Source: a virus
Length of the DNA stretch: 64,000 bases
Virus record (IMG/VR): IMGVR_UViG_3300022935_001088
Location: 1-64,000 of that record
Direction: 5' to 3' (one strand)
In this document: positions 52,023 to 61,007 of the stretch, one piece after another
How positions within the stretch are numbered: position 1 is the first letter of the stretch
Layout: each line of letters begins with the position of its first letter
Notes under the pieces: model-generated
Told to the model about the DNA's origin: nothing
Seen by the model: the letters and a program-made list of their open reading frames with translations, nothing else
Databases searched by the model: none
Translations under genes and position numbers: made by a program

Positions 52023-53431
52023 AACAAGTGTGCTAACTCCGGAAAAATTTTTGCTGCACACAAACCTCTAATAGCATCTAGTTTGTTTGTGTACTCTTTG
52101 AAGCCAGGTAATAAGTGACTGTTGTCTTGTGCATCCATGTGATTAAGAACTGCCTCCCAGCGTTTCCATCCATATGGATTGTGCTTCCAAAAATCATCAT
52201 CTTGTCTGTAGTTGTTCCACAGCCAATCTTTAAAGTCCATAAAACGCTCACGCACTTCTTGCTTATCTTCTAGTGGTAGAATCTGTATGCTTAAAAACGT
52301 AGGAATGTATAATAAATGCATGTTGACTAAACCACCGCCCATTTGTGTACCACCCGGAACAGTGCCTACATTTAGTTTCTTAAAGCCGCTGTCTAGTTTC
52401 CACTTCATAAAGTCTGGCAAGTGTTTTACATTGAATATTTGTATTGCTGTTGCAAGGCTAGTTTGTATATTATCAGGAGTATTGTCTAATAAATGCAATG
52501 TACGTTCTACTGTTTCAAAGTCTGTAGGGAAACGTATGTACTCATCACGTTCATGACATGCATCCATACTTACTGCAAACTTAACTTTTCTAAACTTACT
52601 CCACAGTTCAATCAAATCGTCATCAACCAACAATCCATTTGAATTGTAGCGTAACAGTATTTTGTCTTGATATCCTTGACGTACTATTTCTTCAATGAAC
52701 TGCTTGTGTTCTTTGATCATTAGAGGTTCGCCGCCAGCAAAGTATACTTGTCTTAGATTAGGAATCTGAGCATACATTTCTTCCCAAAACGTATCCTTTT
52801 CATGCCAGAAGTTATTAAACTCTTTTTTGTCCCACTGCATCTGCTGCTTAACAGATTCATTGTCAAGTTGTGGAAATAATTTTTGCCAGTCGCTTACCCA
52901 TTTTGAACTATCATGAGGGCTACACATTACACACTTAATATTGCAAGTATGTCCTAGTCGCAAGTCTAAGTATTTTAAGTTTTCAGGAACGGTTCCGTCT
53001 TCTTGTGTCTGGCGAACTAGTTCAGGTATGTCTACACCATCTTCGTACCATGTACCGCTTTCCCATACACGTTTACTTGCTACACCTTTAGACTCTTCTT
53101 CAAAGCACTTGCGGCAACTAGCAGGTATCTCACCTTTAAGCATAGTCGTACGTACACTTTTCATGTAGTCATTGTTCCATGCTTCCATAGGTGTTTCTCG
53201 ACCAAAGTTTGCAGGCTTGCCGTGTTCCATTTTAACAAGTCCTACTTCATGATCTTCTCCAGCACCGCTTGCATTTGCACTACAGCAAAGTCGCATGTCA
53301 CCATTAGGTCGTGTAGCAAAGTGTATCCACGGAAGTACACAGAAAGTAGGCGTACCTGACTGCTGTTCTATGATACGCTGATACTTTCCTAGTTGTGTAT
53401 CTTCTGGGTGATACCAATACTTATTTGACAT
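52019..53431 (-). CDS. radical SAM protein with N-terminal Cys-rich (twitch-type) domain, 470 aa
   Basis: The ATG at 53431 gives MSNKYWYHPEDTQLG and overlaps the PP-loop gene by 11 bp; an upstream start would overlap that gene further. Auxiliary cysteines are in FCVLPW, RLCCSANA and CRKCF; the SAM motif is CNIKCVMC (Cys163, 167, 170) with FAGGEPLMIKEHKQF. It shares the MEAWNNDYMKSVR block with the + strand protein at 44804. Probably the counterpart of that gene. Confidence 0.85.
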   Translation of the reverse strand: MSNKYWYHPEDTQLGKYQRIIEQQSGTPTFCVLPWIHFATRPNGDMRLCCSANASGAGEDHEVGLVKMEHGKPANFGRETPMEAWNNDYMKSVRTTMLKGEIPASCRKCFEEESKGVASKRVWESGTWYEDGVDIPELVRQTQEDGTVPENLKYLDLRLGHTCNIKCVMCSPHDSSKWVSDWQKLFPQLDNESVKQQMQWDKKEFNNFWHEKDTFWEEMYAQIPNLRQVYFAGGEPLMIKEHKQFIEEIVRQGYQDKILLRYNSNGLLVDDDLIELWSKFRKVKFAVSMDACHERDEYIRFPTDFETVERTLHLLDNTPDNIQTSLATAIQIFNVKHLPDFMKWKLDSGFKKLNVGTVPGGTQMGGGLVNMHLLYIPTFLSIQILPLEDKQEVRERFMDFKDWLWNNYRQDDDFWKHNPYGWKRWEAVLNHMDAQDNSHLLPGFKEYTNKLDAIRGLCAAKIFPELAHLL

Positions 53432-54122
53432 TATTCTTTTCCTTGGCCCAGTTGCGTTCTTGGCACCAAAAACATTCTCCGCACTCTGGTACAGGTTCAC
53501 CAACTATATAGTTTGTATAATTTAAGTTTTCAAAATCGCCTTCACAACTGCGTGTTATGTTAAACAAATCCATAATATCGTTATCAATATATTGTTTTAC
53601 AATCCAATCTTTTTCTGTATATAAAAACGGATGACACACAGTTACACCATTGTGTTCTTTAACAAGTTCATTAGGATCTTCAACTATAATATTGCGGTCG
53701 GGCATACCTTTTGTAATTGTAGGATCGCTAGGGTTTTTGCTTTTTGCAGCATACCATACATCTAAGTTTTCTGTTGCTGCAATCCATTCAGCATGAGCTC
53801 TTACAGCAATTTGATCTCCACTACGAAGTTGTCCATATTCATCTTCAATGTTAGCACCTTTGCTACCGTATTCTAAATCAGGCGGAATAAAGTTTTCGTG
53901 ACGTAAAAATCTTATGTTAGGAAATCTATTTACAAGCCAAGTAAAAACTCTAATACTATCATAACGCTGCCATGGTCTTGTTTTCCACATACGCACATGG
54001 CTTAGTATATGTACAGTAGCATCTTCAACTTGAGAACAAACCAAGTATGCTAGTAATGCACTGTCAGCACCGCCACTTACGCTTATACCAATGTTTTTCC
54101 ATTTAGGATCAAAATGTATCAT
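53421..54122 (-). CDS. QueC-like PP-loop ATP pyrophosphatase, 233 aa
   Basis: IGISVSGGADSALLAYL has the PP-loop SGGxDS (Ser16-Ser21) that binds ATP. The C-terminal cysteines (Cys193 in RSCEG, then CGECFWC with Cys214, 217, 220) match the C...CxxCxxC zinc site of QueC, the enzyme that turns 7-carboxy-7-deazaguanine into preQ0. Length matches QueC (about 220-235 aa). The spacing to the first Cys is longer than usual. It could instead activate a carboxylate for the radical SAM operon it sits in, since it is coupled to genes on both sides. Confidence 0.7.
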   Translation of the reverse strand: MIHFDPKWKNIGISVSGGADSALLAYLVCSQVEDATVHILSHVRMWKTRPWQRYDSIRVFTWLVNRFPNIRFLRHENFIPPDLEYGSKGANIEDEYGQLRSGDQIAVRAHAEWIAATENLDVWYAAKSKNPSDPTITKGMPDRNIIVEDPNELVKEHNGVTVCHPFLYTEKDWIVKQYIDNDIMDLFNITRSCEGDFENLNYTNYIVGEPVPECGECFWCQERNWAKEKNNVK

Positions 54123-55186
54123 AGTTCTACCTTTTCTATAAACTGATCTTTAGGTTTGCTGAGTTTATTAACTCCGCATGTCCTTGCACAAGTAATTAGT
54201 TTTTTCTCGCCCCAATATTTGTTCCATACAGTCTGCCAAGGTGTTGAGTTGATTATGTCTTTAACAGATCGTTCTAATGCATTAGTGTTACCTAAGTCAT
54301 TAATAAGGTCTTGATATTGAGAGTGCATTTTTTGTCTAATATACTTTACATTATCGTCTTGTCTTGTATAATTGTAAGGTATACTTGACAAAAAGCAACA
54401 AGGCATAACTTTTTTATATGCGTCTATATAAACTTCTTTTGTTTGTACAACATAACAATCAATCTCACTAGCATCAACAATATCTTGGTAATTGTCAATA
54501 ACGTCTTGTGTAATTAGGTTAATTTTACTTCCAGTTGGTGGTTCTAAATAATAAGATACATCACCATACCTATCAAGTACTTCAAACTTTTCAGTAGCAA
54601 CAAATCTTGCACTGTCTTTGTATGTAAATCTAGCAAAGCCTAATTCTTTTGCTCTACGTTCTGCTTCTTCTAATTGATGTTCGTTGTGTTTAAATTTTAT
54701 AAAAGCCCATTCAGCAGTGCCGCCTGCGTTTATAAATGCTTTGGCATTTCTTATTACTGTTTCATATTTTGTACCAATACGATATAAACTATGTGTATCT
54801 TCTAAACCATCAATAGCAAATATAACATTATGTGCAGGAGGTAATGCAAAACGTAATTCTTCCCACCATTCAGGAGACCTAGCACCACCGTTGGTATGTA
54901 TACGAATATATAAATTAGGATTAGTCTGTTTGCTGTAACGACACATTTCTATTAGGTCATTATTAATAATAGGATCACCAAAGTTACCACAAAAATAAAA
55001 TCCGTCTACTTGTTGTAAAACTTCTTCGTTTAAAACATCTTTAAAGTCTTGTGTTGTCCAGTCTTGATTTTTGATAAGAGGATTTTCTAAGCCGCCATGC
55101 ACATTTCTACTACACATTGGGCAACTTGCTTGACACCGATTGGTAATTTCTAAATGTATACTTTTTAGGCTTTCAAACTTAAACAA
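54119..55186 (-). CDS. radical SAM/SPASM-type protein, 355 aa
   Basis: CQASCPMC (Cys18, 22, 25) follows HLEITNR, and FCGNFGDPIINNDLIE takes the place of the GGEP motif. The C-terminal region has MPCCFLSSIPY and CARTCGV, which could bind a further cluster. It is the most divergent of the ten radical SAM proteins here. It overlaps the methyltransferase gene by 8 bp and the QueC-like gene by 4 bp. Confidence 0.85.
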   Translation of the reverse strand: MFKFESLKSIHLEITNRCQASCPMCSRNVHGGLENPLIKNQDWTTQDFKDVLNEEVLQQVDGFYFCGNFGDPIINNDLIEMCRYSKQTNPNLYIRIHTNGGARSPEWWEELRFALPPAHNVIFAIDGLEDTHSLYRIGTKYETVIRNAKAFINAGGTAEWAFIKFKHNEHQLEEAERRAKELGFARFTYKDSARFVATEKFEVLDRYGDVSYYLEPPTGSKINLITQDVIDNYQDIVDASEIDCYVVQTKEVYIDAYKKVMPCCFLSSIPYNYTRQDDNVKYIRQKMHSQYQDLINDLGNTNALERSVKDIINSTPWQTVWNKYWGEKKLITCARTCGVNKLSKPKDQFIEKVEL

Positions 55187-55784
55187 CGTCTTTCTTTCCT
55201 ATTATCATAAACCGATTATACTTTGGCGTATCTAATGTGCCTCGCCAAAGAGCTTTTATTTTAGACATTTGAGTAAAATCATCTAAGTCTATTGCACAAC
55301 GAATATGTTCTTCATGATTAAAATAATCATTACTTTGTAAAACTACTGTTGCTCCTTTAGGAACATTATCTAACCATTGTTCGTATTGTTCTTGTGTAAT
55401 ATGTTCGCAACTGGTATTAATTACTATATCTGCATCATATTTGTAATTACACATGTCTGCTGTAACTGCTGTAAACTTGCCTTCCATCTCATAACGCTTG
55501 TTTACAGTGTTTGCTATTTCTTCACAAACAGGATCTATATCTAAAGATGTAATATGTTTGATTCCAATTTTACTATTAAACATAATACTTGCTAACACGC
55601 CATTCCAACCACCGTGAATTACAATGCGTTTGTCACCGTATAAGTTTAATGCTTGGACTGCTTCAGTTAACCATATTTTACTTCTTATTTGACCTTTCCA
55701 AAAACTTTCAAGTGTACGATATCTGTCTTCACTGTTGCGAACAGCGTCCATCCAGAACATTACATCTTCAAGTTCAATTTTCAT
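55179..55784 (-). CDS. SAM-dependent methyltransferase (class I), 201 aa
   Basis: KRIVIHGGWNGVLASIMF is motif I (the GxG is HGGWNG), ITSLDIDPVCEEIANTVN is the acidic loop that binds the SAM ribose, and ADIVINTSCEHI is motif IV. The substrate could be any product of the flanking radical SAM enzymes, a nucleotide or a protein; nothing in the sequence decides. It overlaps its neighbours by 4 and 8 bp. Confidence 0.75.
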   Translation of the reverse strand: MKIELEDVMFWMDAVRNSEDRYRTLESFWKGQIRSKIWLTEAVQALNLYGDKRIVIHGGWNGVLASIMFNSKIGIKHITSLDIDPVCEEIANTVNKRYEMEGKFTAVTADMCNYKYDADIVINTSCEHITQEQYEQWLDNVPKGATVVLQSNDYFNHEEHIRCAIDLDDFTQMSKIKALWRGTLDTPKYNRFMIIGKKDVV

Positions 55785-56212
55785 ACTATGTACTCAAAGT
55801 TTTGACAAGTGTCCCCTTTACGTAATAACTTTGCACCATTTCGCAAATGAAACTTTTCTGCCATTTCAGTTAATGGACTTAGTGTACAAAAACGTTTGAT
55901 GTATGGCTTGTCACGTTTAATAACATCTGCTGTACTGAAGATAATTTCTCTACCAGCACCTTTGTCGTAACTCCATACAGTATAAAACATTGCTGTATCA
56001 GGATCGTTTGTGTTGTTTAGTTCTTCTTCTGTAATAGCAACACCTTTGGTATATGCTACACAAACAACAGCCCTGGCAACACCTACTTCGTCATCTTCTA
56101 ACGTGTAAACTTCTCTACCGTCTACTATTCTCCAATGCATAGGCAAATGGGGACGAACTGGATCGTCTTTTACATAACCTAATGTCCAATCATCATTAAC
56201 TAGTTTTAACAT
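55781..56212 (-). CDS. conserved hypothetical protein, acyltransferase-like?, 143 aa
   Basis: Contains AVVCVAYTKGVAITEEEL, FYTVWSYDKGAGREIIF and FCTLSPLTEMAEKFHLRNGA. The last block, with TLSP followed by a helix, is found in phage proteins of unknown role and loosely resembles GNAT-type or acyl-CoA-binding folds. I cannot show an acetyl-CoA motif, so the enzyme class is only a suggestion. Overlaps the methyltransferase gene by 4 bp. Confidence 0.5.
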   Translation of the reverse strand: MLKLVNDDWTLGYVKDDPVRPHLPMHWRIVDGREVYTLEDDEVGVARAVVCVAYTKGVAITEEELNNTNDPDTAMFYTVWSYDKGAGREIIFSTADVIKRDKPYIKRFCTLSPLTEMAEKFHLRNGAKLLRKGDTCQNFEYIV

Positions 56213-56214
56213 TT

Positions 56215-57213
56215 TTATATCTCTCTTACTTTTGGAAGTTTAGAATCTGCTGAACTTACACAAGAACGTGTAATGCATTTTCTAGGAGCGTCATGTATAG
56301 TGAACCCATCGGTTATTGTTCCTAAAGGTTCTTCATGACAGGAATAGGAACGTTTTACTTCATTTTCTCTAATAACTATCCCCTGGTACCCTGCATTACA
56401 AGTCCAGCCTTCAAACTTATTAAAGCCAAACGCATTAAAACGTTCTGCTTGATCTAAATCGTACTCTATTCCTTTATCGTCGTAGAGTGCAATTTGCGAG
56501 ATTTTTTCGCCTTGCCACTTTTGTGGGAATCCGGCTTGCATGATTGCAATTTGTTCTTTTGTATATCCATGTACCACGTCGGTGGCAGTATTGTTGGACT
56601 GAGGTTTGAGAGTGACGCTAATGCCTCTGGCGGCAAATCGTTGTAGGCGTTCGTAAAGCTCTTCAAACCTTTCAGGAACCATAACTTGATTAATCGTAAC
56701 AAAGGTTCCTCCTTTCATTAGTTGCAAGCATTTGTCTCCAAACTCTTGCTCGTTAGCAAATTCATCGTGAAAACTTGCTGTTATACTTCTACGTTGCAAA
56801 GTACTTGTTGCATCTAACCACCTATTCCACCATTTGCTTCCGGGTGATAAATTTGTGGTCATATGTATACTTTGATACTCGGGTGCTGTATCACTACAGT
56901 AGTACTCTATAAGTTCCCCAAAGTATTTATAAGCAGTGGGTTCGCCTCCACTGAAACTAAAATGAAAATTCTTAAAGCCATTTAACTGTGCTTGATATTT
57001 TATATTATCAATTGTCTGTTTGTAAACGGATAAATCATAATGGTCCGGTTTGTCTGATCTTGCGTAGGGCCAGCAATAGCTACAATTATAATTGCAAAAG
57101 CGACCAAGAATCCAACTGACAGTAAATAGGTTCTGTTCCAATAAGGTACGTTGCCCAAACTTAACAATCTTTTCAAATGGTATTTCAGTAAAAGTATTCT
57201 CATCAATCATCAT
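56215..57213 (-). CDS. radical SAM protein, WTCN subfamily, 332 aa
   Basis: CNYNCSYC (Cys40, 44, 47) and FSFSGGEPTAYKYFGE are the SAM motifs. The C-terminus has FEGWTCNAGYQGIVI and CITRSCVSSADSKLPK; the first part matches the + strand protein at 46865. Two adjacent ATGs are possible starts. It lies 15 bp after the UDP-sugar dehydrogenase and 2 bp before the next gene. Confidence 0.83.
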   Translation of the reverse strand: MMIDENTFTEIPFEKIVKFGQRTLLEQNLFTVSWILGRFCNYNCSYCWPYARSDKPDHYDLSVYKQTIDNIKYQAQLNGFKNFHFSFSGGEPTAYKYFGELIEYYCSDTAPEYQSIHMTTNLSPGSKWWNRWLDATSTLQRRSITASFHDEFANEQEFGDKCLQLMKGGTFVTINQVMVPERFEELYERLQRFAARGISVTLKPQSNNTATDVVHGYTKEQIAIMQAGFPQKWQGEKISQIALYDDKGIEYDLDQAERFNAFGFNKFEGWTCNAGYQGIVIRENEVKRSYSCHEEPLGTITDGFTIHDAPRKCITRSCVSSADSKLPKVREI

Positions 57214-57228
57214 TAATTATAACATATT

Positions 57229-58359
57229 TCACTTGCTGTGTCTAGTATTTCCATAGTGTACTACAGGATTTTGGCCCTCATAATTACGCCAAGGGTCAAA
57301 AACAGTAACATTTTCAGGTACTGCATCTGTATCATGTACTCTTACAAATACGCTAGGATCTTTATCTACTATCCAGCCACCTAATTCTTTAACATAATGC
57401 TGTACTAGTAAACTATAACTGCCGTCTATATATTCTACACCTGGTTTATAACTGTCACTACTAAACTGTACTTTGTTTCCATATTTGAGTATTTCAATAG
57501 CCATGTTACGTGCTTGTATTTCTCTAGCGTTCATAATACTATCAAAAATGTCGTATCCTAAATGTAGATTTTTTGCCATGTAACGTAGTGCAATATTATC
57601 TCTAGGATGACAAGCACCACCGTCGCCCATGCCTGCCTTCATATAACTAGGACCCATGATACGTTGCGAACTTTCTGCTAGTGCTTTGGTAACTACATCA
57701 ACATTGATGTTGCCTTGCTTTTGTGCAACATCTTGTATCATGTTTACTAGTCCAATCTTTGTACTAATAAATGTATTATAAAAAACTTTGATTGCTTCAC
57801 ATTCGTCCCAAGTACCAATAACGTAACGTGGATCATTTTGCATTACAGTTTTGTAGAAGTCTACCAACTGTTTTGCGTCACCTGTTTCACTGCCATCATC
57901 TGTTCCAATCATTACCATTTCAGGATTTACCATGTCCCATGCAACTGTGCCCATAGCAATCAAATACGGATTATACACAAATCGTGTATTAGGTACTAAA
58001 TTAATAAATTCTCTACGAGTTGTTCCAGGTAACACTGTACTGATTAAAACAAGCAGTTGGTCTTTGTTCATGTGCTTGTTACATTCTGTTAAAACGTCTT
58101 TAACAATATCGTAACTGAAATCTTTTGGCTCTAGGTGTGCTGTAGGAGCTCTACCGTCATATGCAGGGTCGTGTGGCGTTGGTACAGCAACAAATACAAT
58201 CTCTTGACCTTCTACAGTTTCTTGTATTGTTGGCAACTGTTTGACGTTATTTGTATTGCATTCAACAATATCATATCCTGAAACTATGTGACCGCTCTTG
58301 GCTATTTCTTCTGCACAGGGTAGTCCTAGTTTTCCTAAACCAATAAATGCTATTCTCAT
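57229..58359 (-). CDS. UDP-glucose/GDP-mannose 6-dehydrogenase family enzyme, 376 aa
   Basis: FIGLGKLGLPCAEEI is the Rossmann NAD motif (Gly7, 9, 12), AVPTPHD and STVLPGTTRREF are family motifs, and the active-site Cys250 is in GMGDGGACHPRDN. The enzyme oxidises a nucleotide sugar at C6 to an acid such as UDP-glucuronate. The C-terminal domain is shorter than usual but has the YIDGSYSLLVQHYVKEL segment. It heads the long − strand operon of radical SAM genes and probably supplies a sugar for it. Confidence 0.87.
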   Translation of the reverse strand: MRIAFIGLGKLGLPCAEEIAKSGHIVSGYDIVECNTNNVKQLPTIQETVEGQEIVFVAVPTPHDPAYDGRAPTAHLEPKDFSYDIVKDVLTECNKHMNKDQLLVLISTVLPGTTRREFINLVPNTRFVYNPYLIAMGTVAWDMVNPEMVMIGTDDGSETGDAKQLVDFYKTVMQNDPRYVIGTWDECEAIKVFYNTFISTKIGLVNMIQDVAQKQGNINVDVVTKALAESSQRIMGPSYMKAGMGDGGACHPRDNIALRYMAKNLHLGYDIFDSIMNAREIQARNMAIEILKYGNKVQFSSDSYKPGVEYIDGSYSLLVQHYVKELGGWIVDKDPSVFVRVHDTDAVPENVTVFDPWRNYEGQNPVVHYGNTRHSK

Positions 58360-58369
58360 ATTGTACCTT

Positions 58370-58377
58370 CATAAATA
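58370..58377 (+). promoter_or_regulatory. late-promoter-like CATAAATA in a divergent gap
   Basis: CATAAATA lies 32 bp before the + strand glycosyltransferase-like gene. It overlaps a bulged hairpin (58373-58397) and, on the − strand, an ATTAAATA sequence faces the dehydrogenase gene. It may be a divergent late promoter. Weak evidence, as it is a partial match. Confidence 0.35.
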
Positions 58378-58409
58378 TCTTAGTTAACTGAGTATTTAAT
58401 GGATTTTCA

Positions 58410-59639
58410 ATGCAACACCTAACAGACTGGCTTATCAACACCAAATATTTTAGAGAGTGCCCAAGTGAGATTGGCTGCTTTTATCACTATAAAAAACATA
58501 TACCTCTACTTAAAAAAGGATCTTATAATAGTATAACTGTCCTGTTTGCACACTATTCCTATGATGCTCCTTTTGATACAGATACAGATGTGTTTAGCTC
58601 AATAAAACCATTTTATCTTGATATGTTACGACAAAGAAAATGTATCTTTATATTAGATGGTACACACGAAGGTTGGGCACCAGAACATCAAAGCGTTGCT
58701 ATAGCATTATATAATAGTGCAATAAAAAATAACATAGATCCATCTGCTATATTTTTCTTAAGCGGAAATCTTAGAGAAAAAGCAAATTTTAAAAATTTCC
58801 ATATCACACACGGTGATTACTATCCTATCAACATTATTGAAATTATGCATTGGGATACTTTTCAAAAAGTTATGATGACAGAAGGCAAAAGAAGATTTAG
58901 CCGTAGACAAAGTTTAGAACAAAACTATCAAGGAAAGTTTTATCTTAACTTAACTAGACGTAATAGATTTTGGCGTAGTTATTGTACTTGGAGGCTGCAC
59001 GAAGCAGGTGTAGCACAGTATGGTTTGCTTAGTCATGACCGATTAAACCCAAAAGAATATAAAGCCAACAAATTTTTTACTAAAGAAATGGAACAAACTC
59101 TAACAAGGGTTACTCCTCTTATTGCAGATACAACCGACTTTGAAACTAACTGGGCTGACGATTTAGGAGTAGGTTTACAAAATCAAGTATTGTTTAATCT
59201 CACTTCTGAAACTATGCAAAGTGATTGGGGAGAAACTAGTTTATTCTATAGCGAAAAAACTTTTAAACCTATCGTATGTAAAACACCTGTGCTTATATGG
59301 GGACAAACAGGACAAAACTATAATCTTCAAAGACTAGGTTATAAATTATACACTGATTGGTTTGACTACGAGTTTGACTTTGAACCAGACATTGTTAAAC
59401 GCTGGAATAAATTAGAAAAAGAAATAGTTCGTGTGTGTACTATGCTTTCTAAAATGACACGTTCACAACAAATTGATTGGTCATTAAAAAATGAAGATTT
59501 ATTAGACTACAATTATAAATTTGCTGATTATAATGATTACACAATTAGTGAATTTTTAAGACTTATCGAATCTGCTCAAAATTACTTAGGTAATCAGTTA
59601 ATCAACGACCCAACGTATCCATCAAAAAATACCATGTAA
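58410..59639 (+). CDS. glycosyltransferase-like protein, 409 aa
   Basis: The C-terminal half has NLTSETMQSDWGETSLFYSE, KTFKPIVCKTPVLIWGQTGQ and QRLGYKLYTDWFDYEFD. This SEKTFKPI-type block is characteristic of phage and bacterial proteins with an exostosin/GT-B-like C-terminal domain that binds a donor sugar. The N-terminal half is not recognised. It overlaps the convergent radical SAM gene by 18 bp. Acceptor unknown. Confidence 0.55.
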   Translation: MQHLTDWLINTKYFRECPSEIGCFYHYKKHIPLLKKGSYNSITVLFAHYSYDAPFDTDTDVFSSIKPFYLDMLRQRKCIFILDGTHEGWAPEHQSVAIALYNSAIKNNIDPSAIFFLSGNLREKANFKNFHITHGDYYPINIIEIMHWDTFQKVMMTEGKRRFSRRQSLEQNYQGKFYLNLTRRNRFWRSYCTWRLHEAGVAQYGLLSHDRLNPKEYKANKFFTKEMEQTLTRVTPLIADTTDFETNWADDLGVGLQNQVLFNLTSETMQSDWGETSLFYSEKTFKPIVCKTPVLIWGQTGQNYNLQRLGYKLYTDWFDYEFDFEPDIVKRWNKLEKEIVRVCTMLSKMTRSQQIDWSLKNEDLLDYNYKFADYNDYTISEFLRLIESAQNYLGNQLINDPTYPSKNTM

Positions 59640-61007
59640 TTCAGGAAACGTTTTAGCAAAATTTGTTCCTCGACGTCTATCATGTTCTTTAAACCAAGCA
59701 ACAAAATCTTTTCGTCCTATATCTAAGGTTTCTTCGTCATAGTTTGTAGTACGCATGTAATCTACAACACGACGAAACTTTTCATATTCAAGTTTTGTAA
59801 ATTTGTTTACGTCATAGTCATCTAGATTGCTTTTGATAAATTCTAAATGACTTTCCATATAACTCATAAAACTTTTAGGAAGTATATTCATATCGTACTG
59901 CAAAGGTTCTTTTAGATAAGGTGTATCAAAACGTATGCGTCTTGTACCAGTTTGATATTTCTGTCTCCACTCTAAAAACTTTTCAAGCAGTTTGTTAAAT
60001 GTAGTTACACACAACACATTAAATGTAACCATAAATGTAATAGGTTGATCTGTTTGTGTCATCCATGTATCAAAGTTCTTTTCCCAAACAGACAAGTCTA
60101 AGTTAGTTCTAATATATTCTGCAGGTGTTCCCCAAGTGTCCATACTAGTAAACAATTTAAACCGTTTAATTTTCTTTTCTTCAATTAACTTGTTAACCCT
60201 TTCTGCAAGACGTTTTACAAGTATATTTTTAACAGCAAGATTACTGTTAATATTGATTTCAAGATTAGGACGAGGATTCTCGGATAGGTCCTCAAGCAAA
60301 CGCCAAGTACTCTGTTGCAAAAGTGGCTCACCTCCTGTAATGCGTAATATGTTCAGCGTTTTACTTACCTGGGGCCACCAGTCCCACCATGCTTGTACAT
60401 AAGGGTTTTCTTCTTCCTTTTTGTATATACGCATACGGCGGGTATCAAATGAATGGTTTTTAACCATATCATAAGGGCCATATTCTTCTATTTCTTTAAA
60501 GTAACTACTACTTGCTTTAGGATGACAGTATCCACATTTTAAATTACACTCATTACCAAATGAAACTTCAATATACTCTGGATTAATATTAAAGTCCCAA
60601 TCATTGTCTACAATTTCTGCTAATCGTTCTTTTGTATAGATTCCAGCATTTCTTTCATGCCTGTCACTTACATAGTCTTTGCCCATGCACTCTATATTCC
60701 AGCAGTACTGACACCCTTTAGGTTTTAGTCCTGCCATCATTTCTCGTCGCTGTAATTTCTTTTCTACTGTATTGTGTAGGGCACTAGGATTGTTTTCAAG
60801 TTCGTGTAAGGGAATAATATGCGGTGCAGGATGATAACAACTATGCGTTTCACCTGTTTGTAAATATATTGTAGTGTGATGCCATTTTGCCAAACAAAAT
60901 GTAGGAGAAACTTTATCCGTAATTTCTTTTACTTCAGTCATACGGTCAATAGGATCTTTTACAATCTTTAGCTGTCTAGCAAATTTTTTTACTAGTTTAT
61001 TCAACAT
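59622..61007 (-). CDS. radical SAM protein, CLAKW/HSCYHP subfamily, 461 aa
   Basis: The ATG at 61007 gives MLNKLVKKFARQ and overlaps the upstream stop by 11 bp. Auxiliary blocks are TFCLAKWHHTT, HSCYHPAPHIIP and CQYCWNIE; the SAM motif is CNLKCGYC (Cys154, 158, 161) with LRITGGEPLLQQSTW. Strong paralogue of the protein at 48783. It lies with glycosyltransferase-like genes rather than in the main radical SAM operon. Confidence 0.85.
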   Translation of the reverse strand: MLNKLVKKFARQLKIVKDPIDRMTEVKEITDKVSPTFCLAKWHHTTIYLQTGETHSCYHPAPHIIPLHELENNPSALHNTVEKKLQRREMMAGLKPKGCQYCWNIECMGKDYVSDRHERNAGIYTKERLAEIVDNDWDFNINPEYIEVSFGNECNLKCGYCHPKASSSYFKEIEEYGPYDMVKNHSFDTRRMRIYKKEEENPYVQAWWDWWPQVSKTLNILRITGGEPLLQQSTWRLLEDLSENPRPNLEININSNLAVKNILVKRLAERVNKLIEEKKIKRFKLFTSMDTWGTPAEYIRTNLDLSVWEKNFDTWMTQTDQPITFMVTFNVLCVTTFNKLLEKFLEWRQKYQTGTRRIRFDTPYLKEPLQYDMNILPKSFMSYMESHLEFIKSNLDDYDVNKFTKLEYEKFRRVVDYMRTTNYDEETLDIGRKDFVAWFKEHDRRRGTNFAKTFPELHGIF

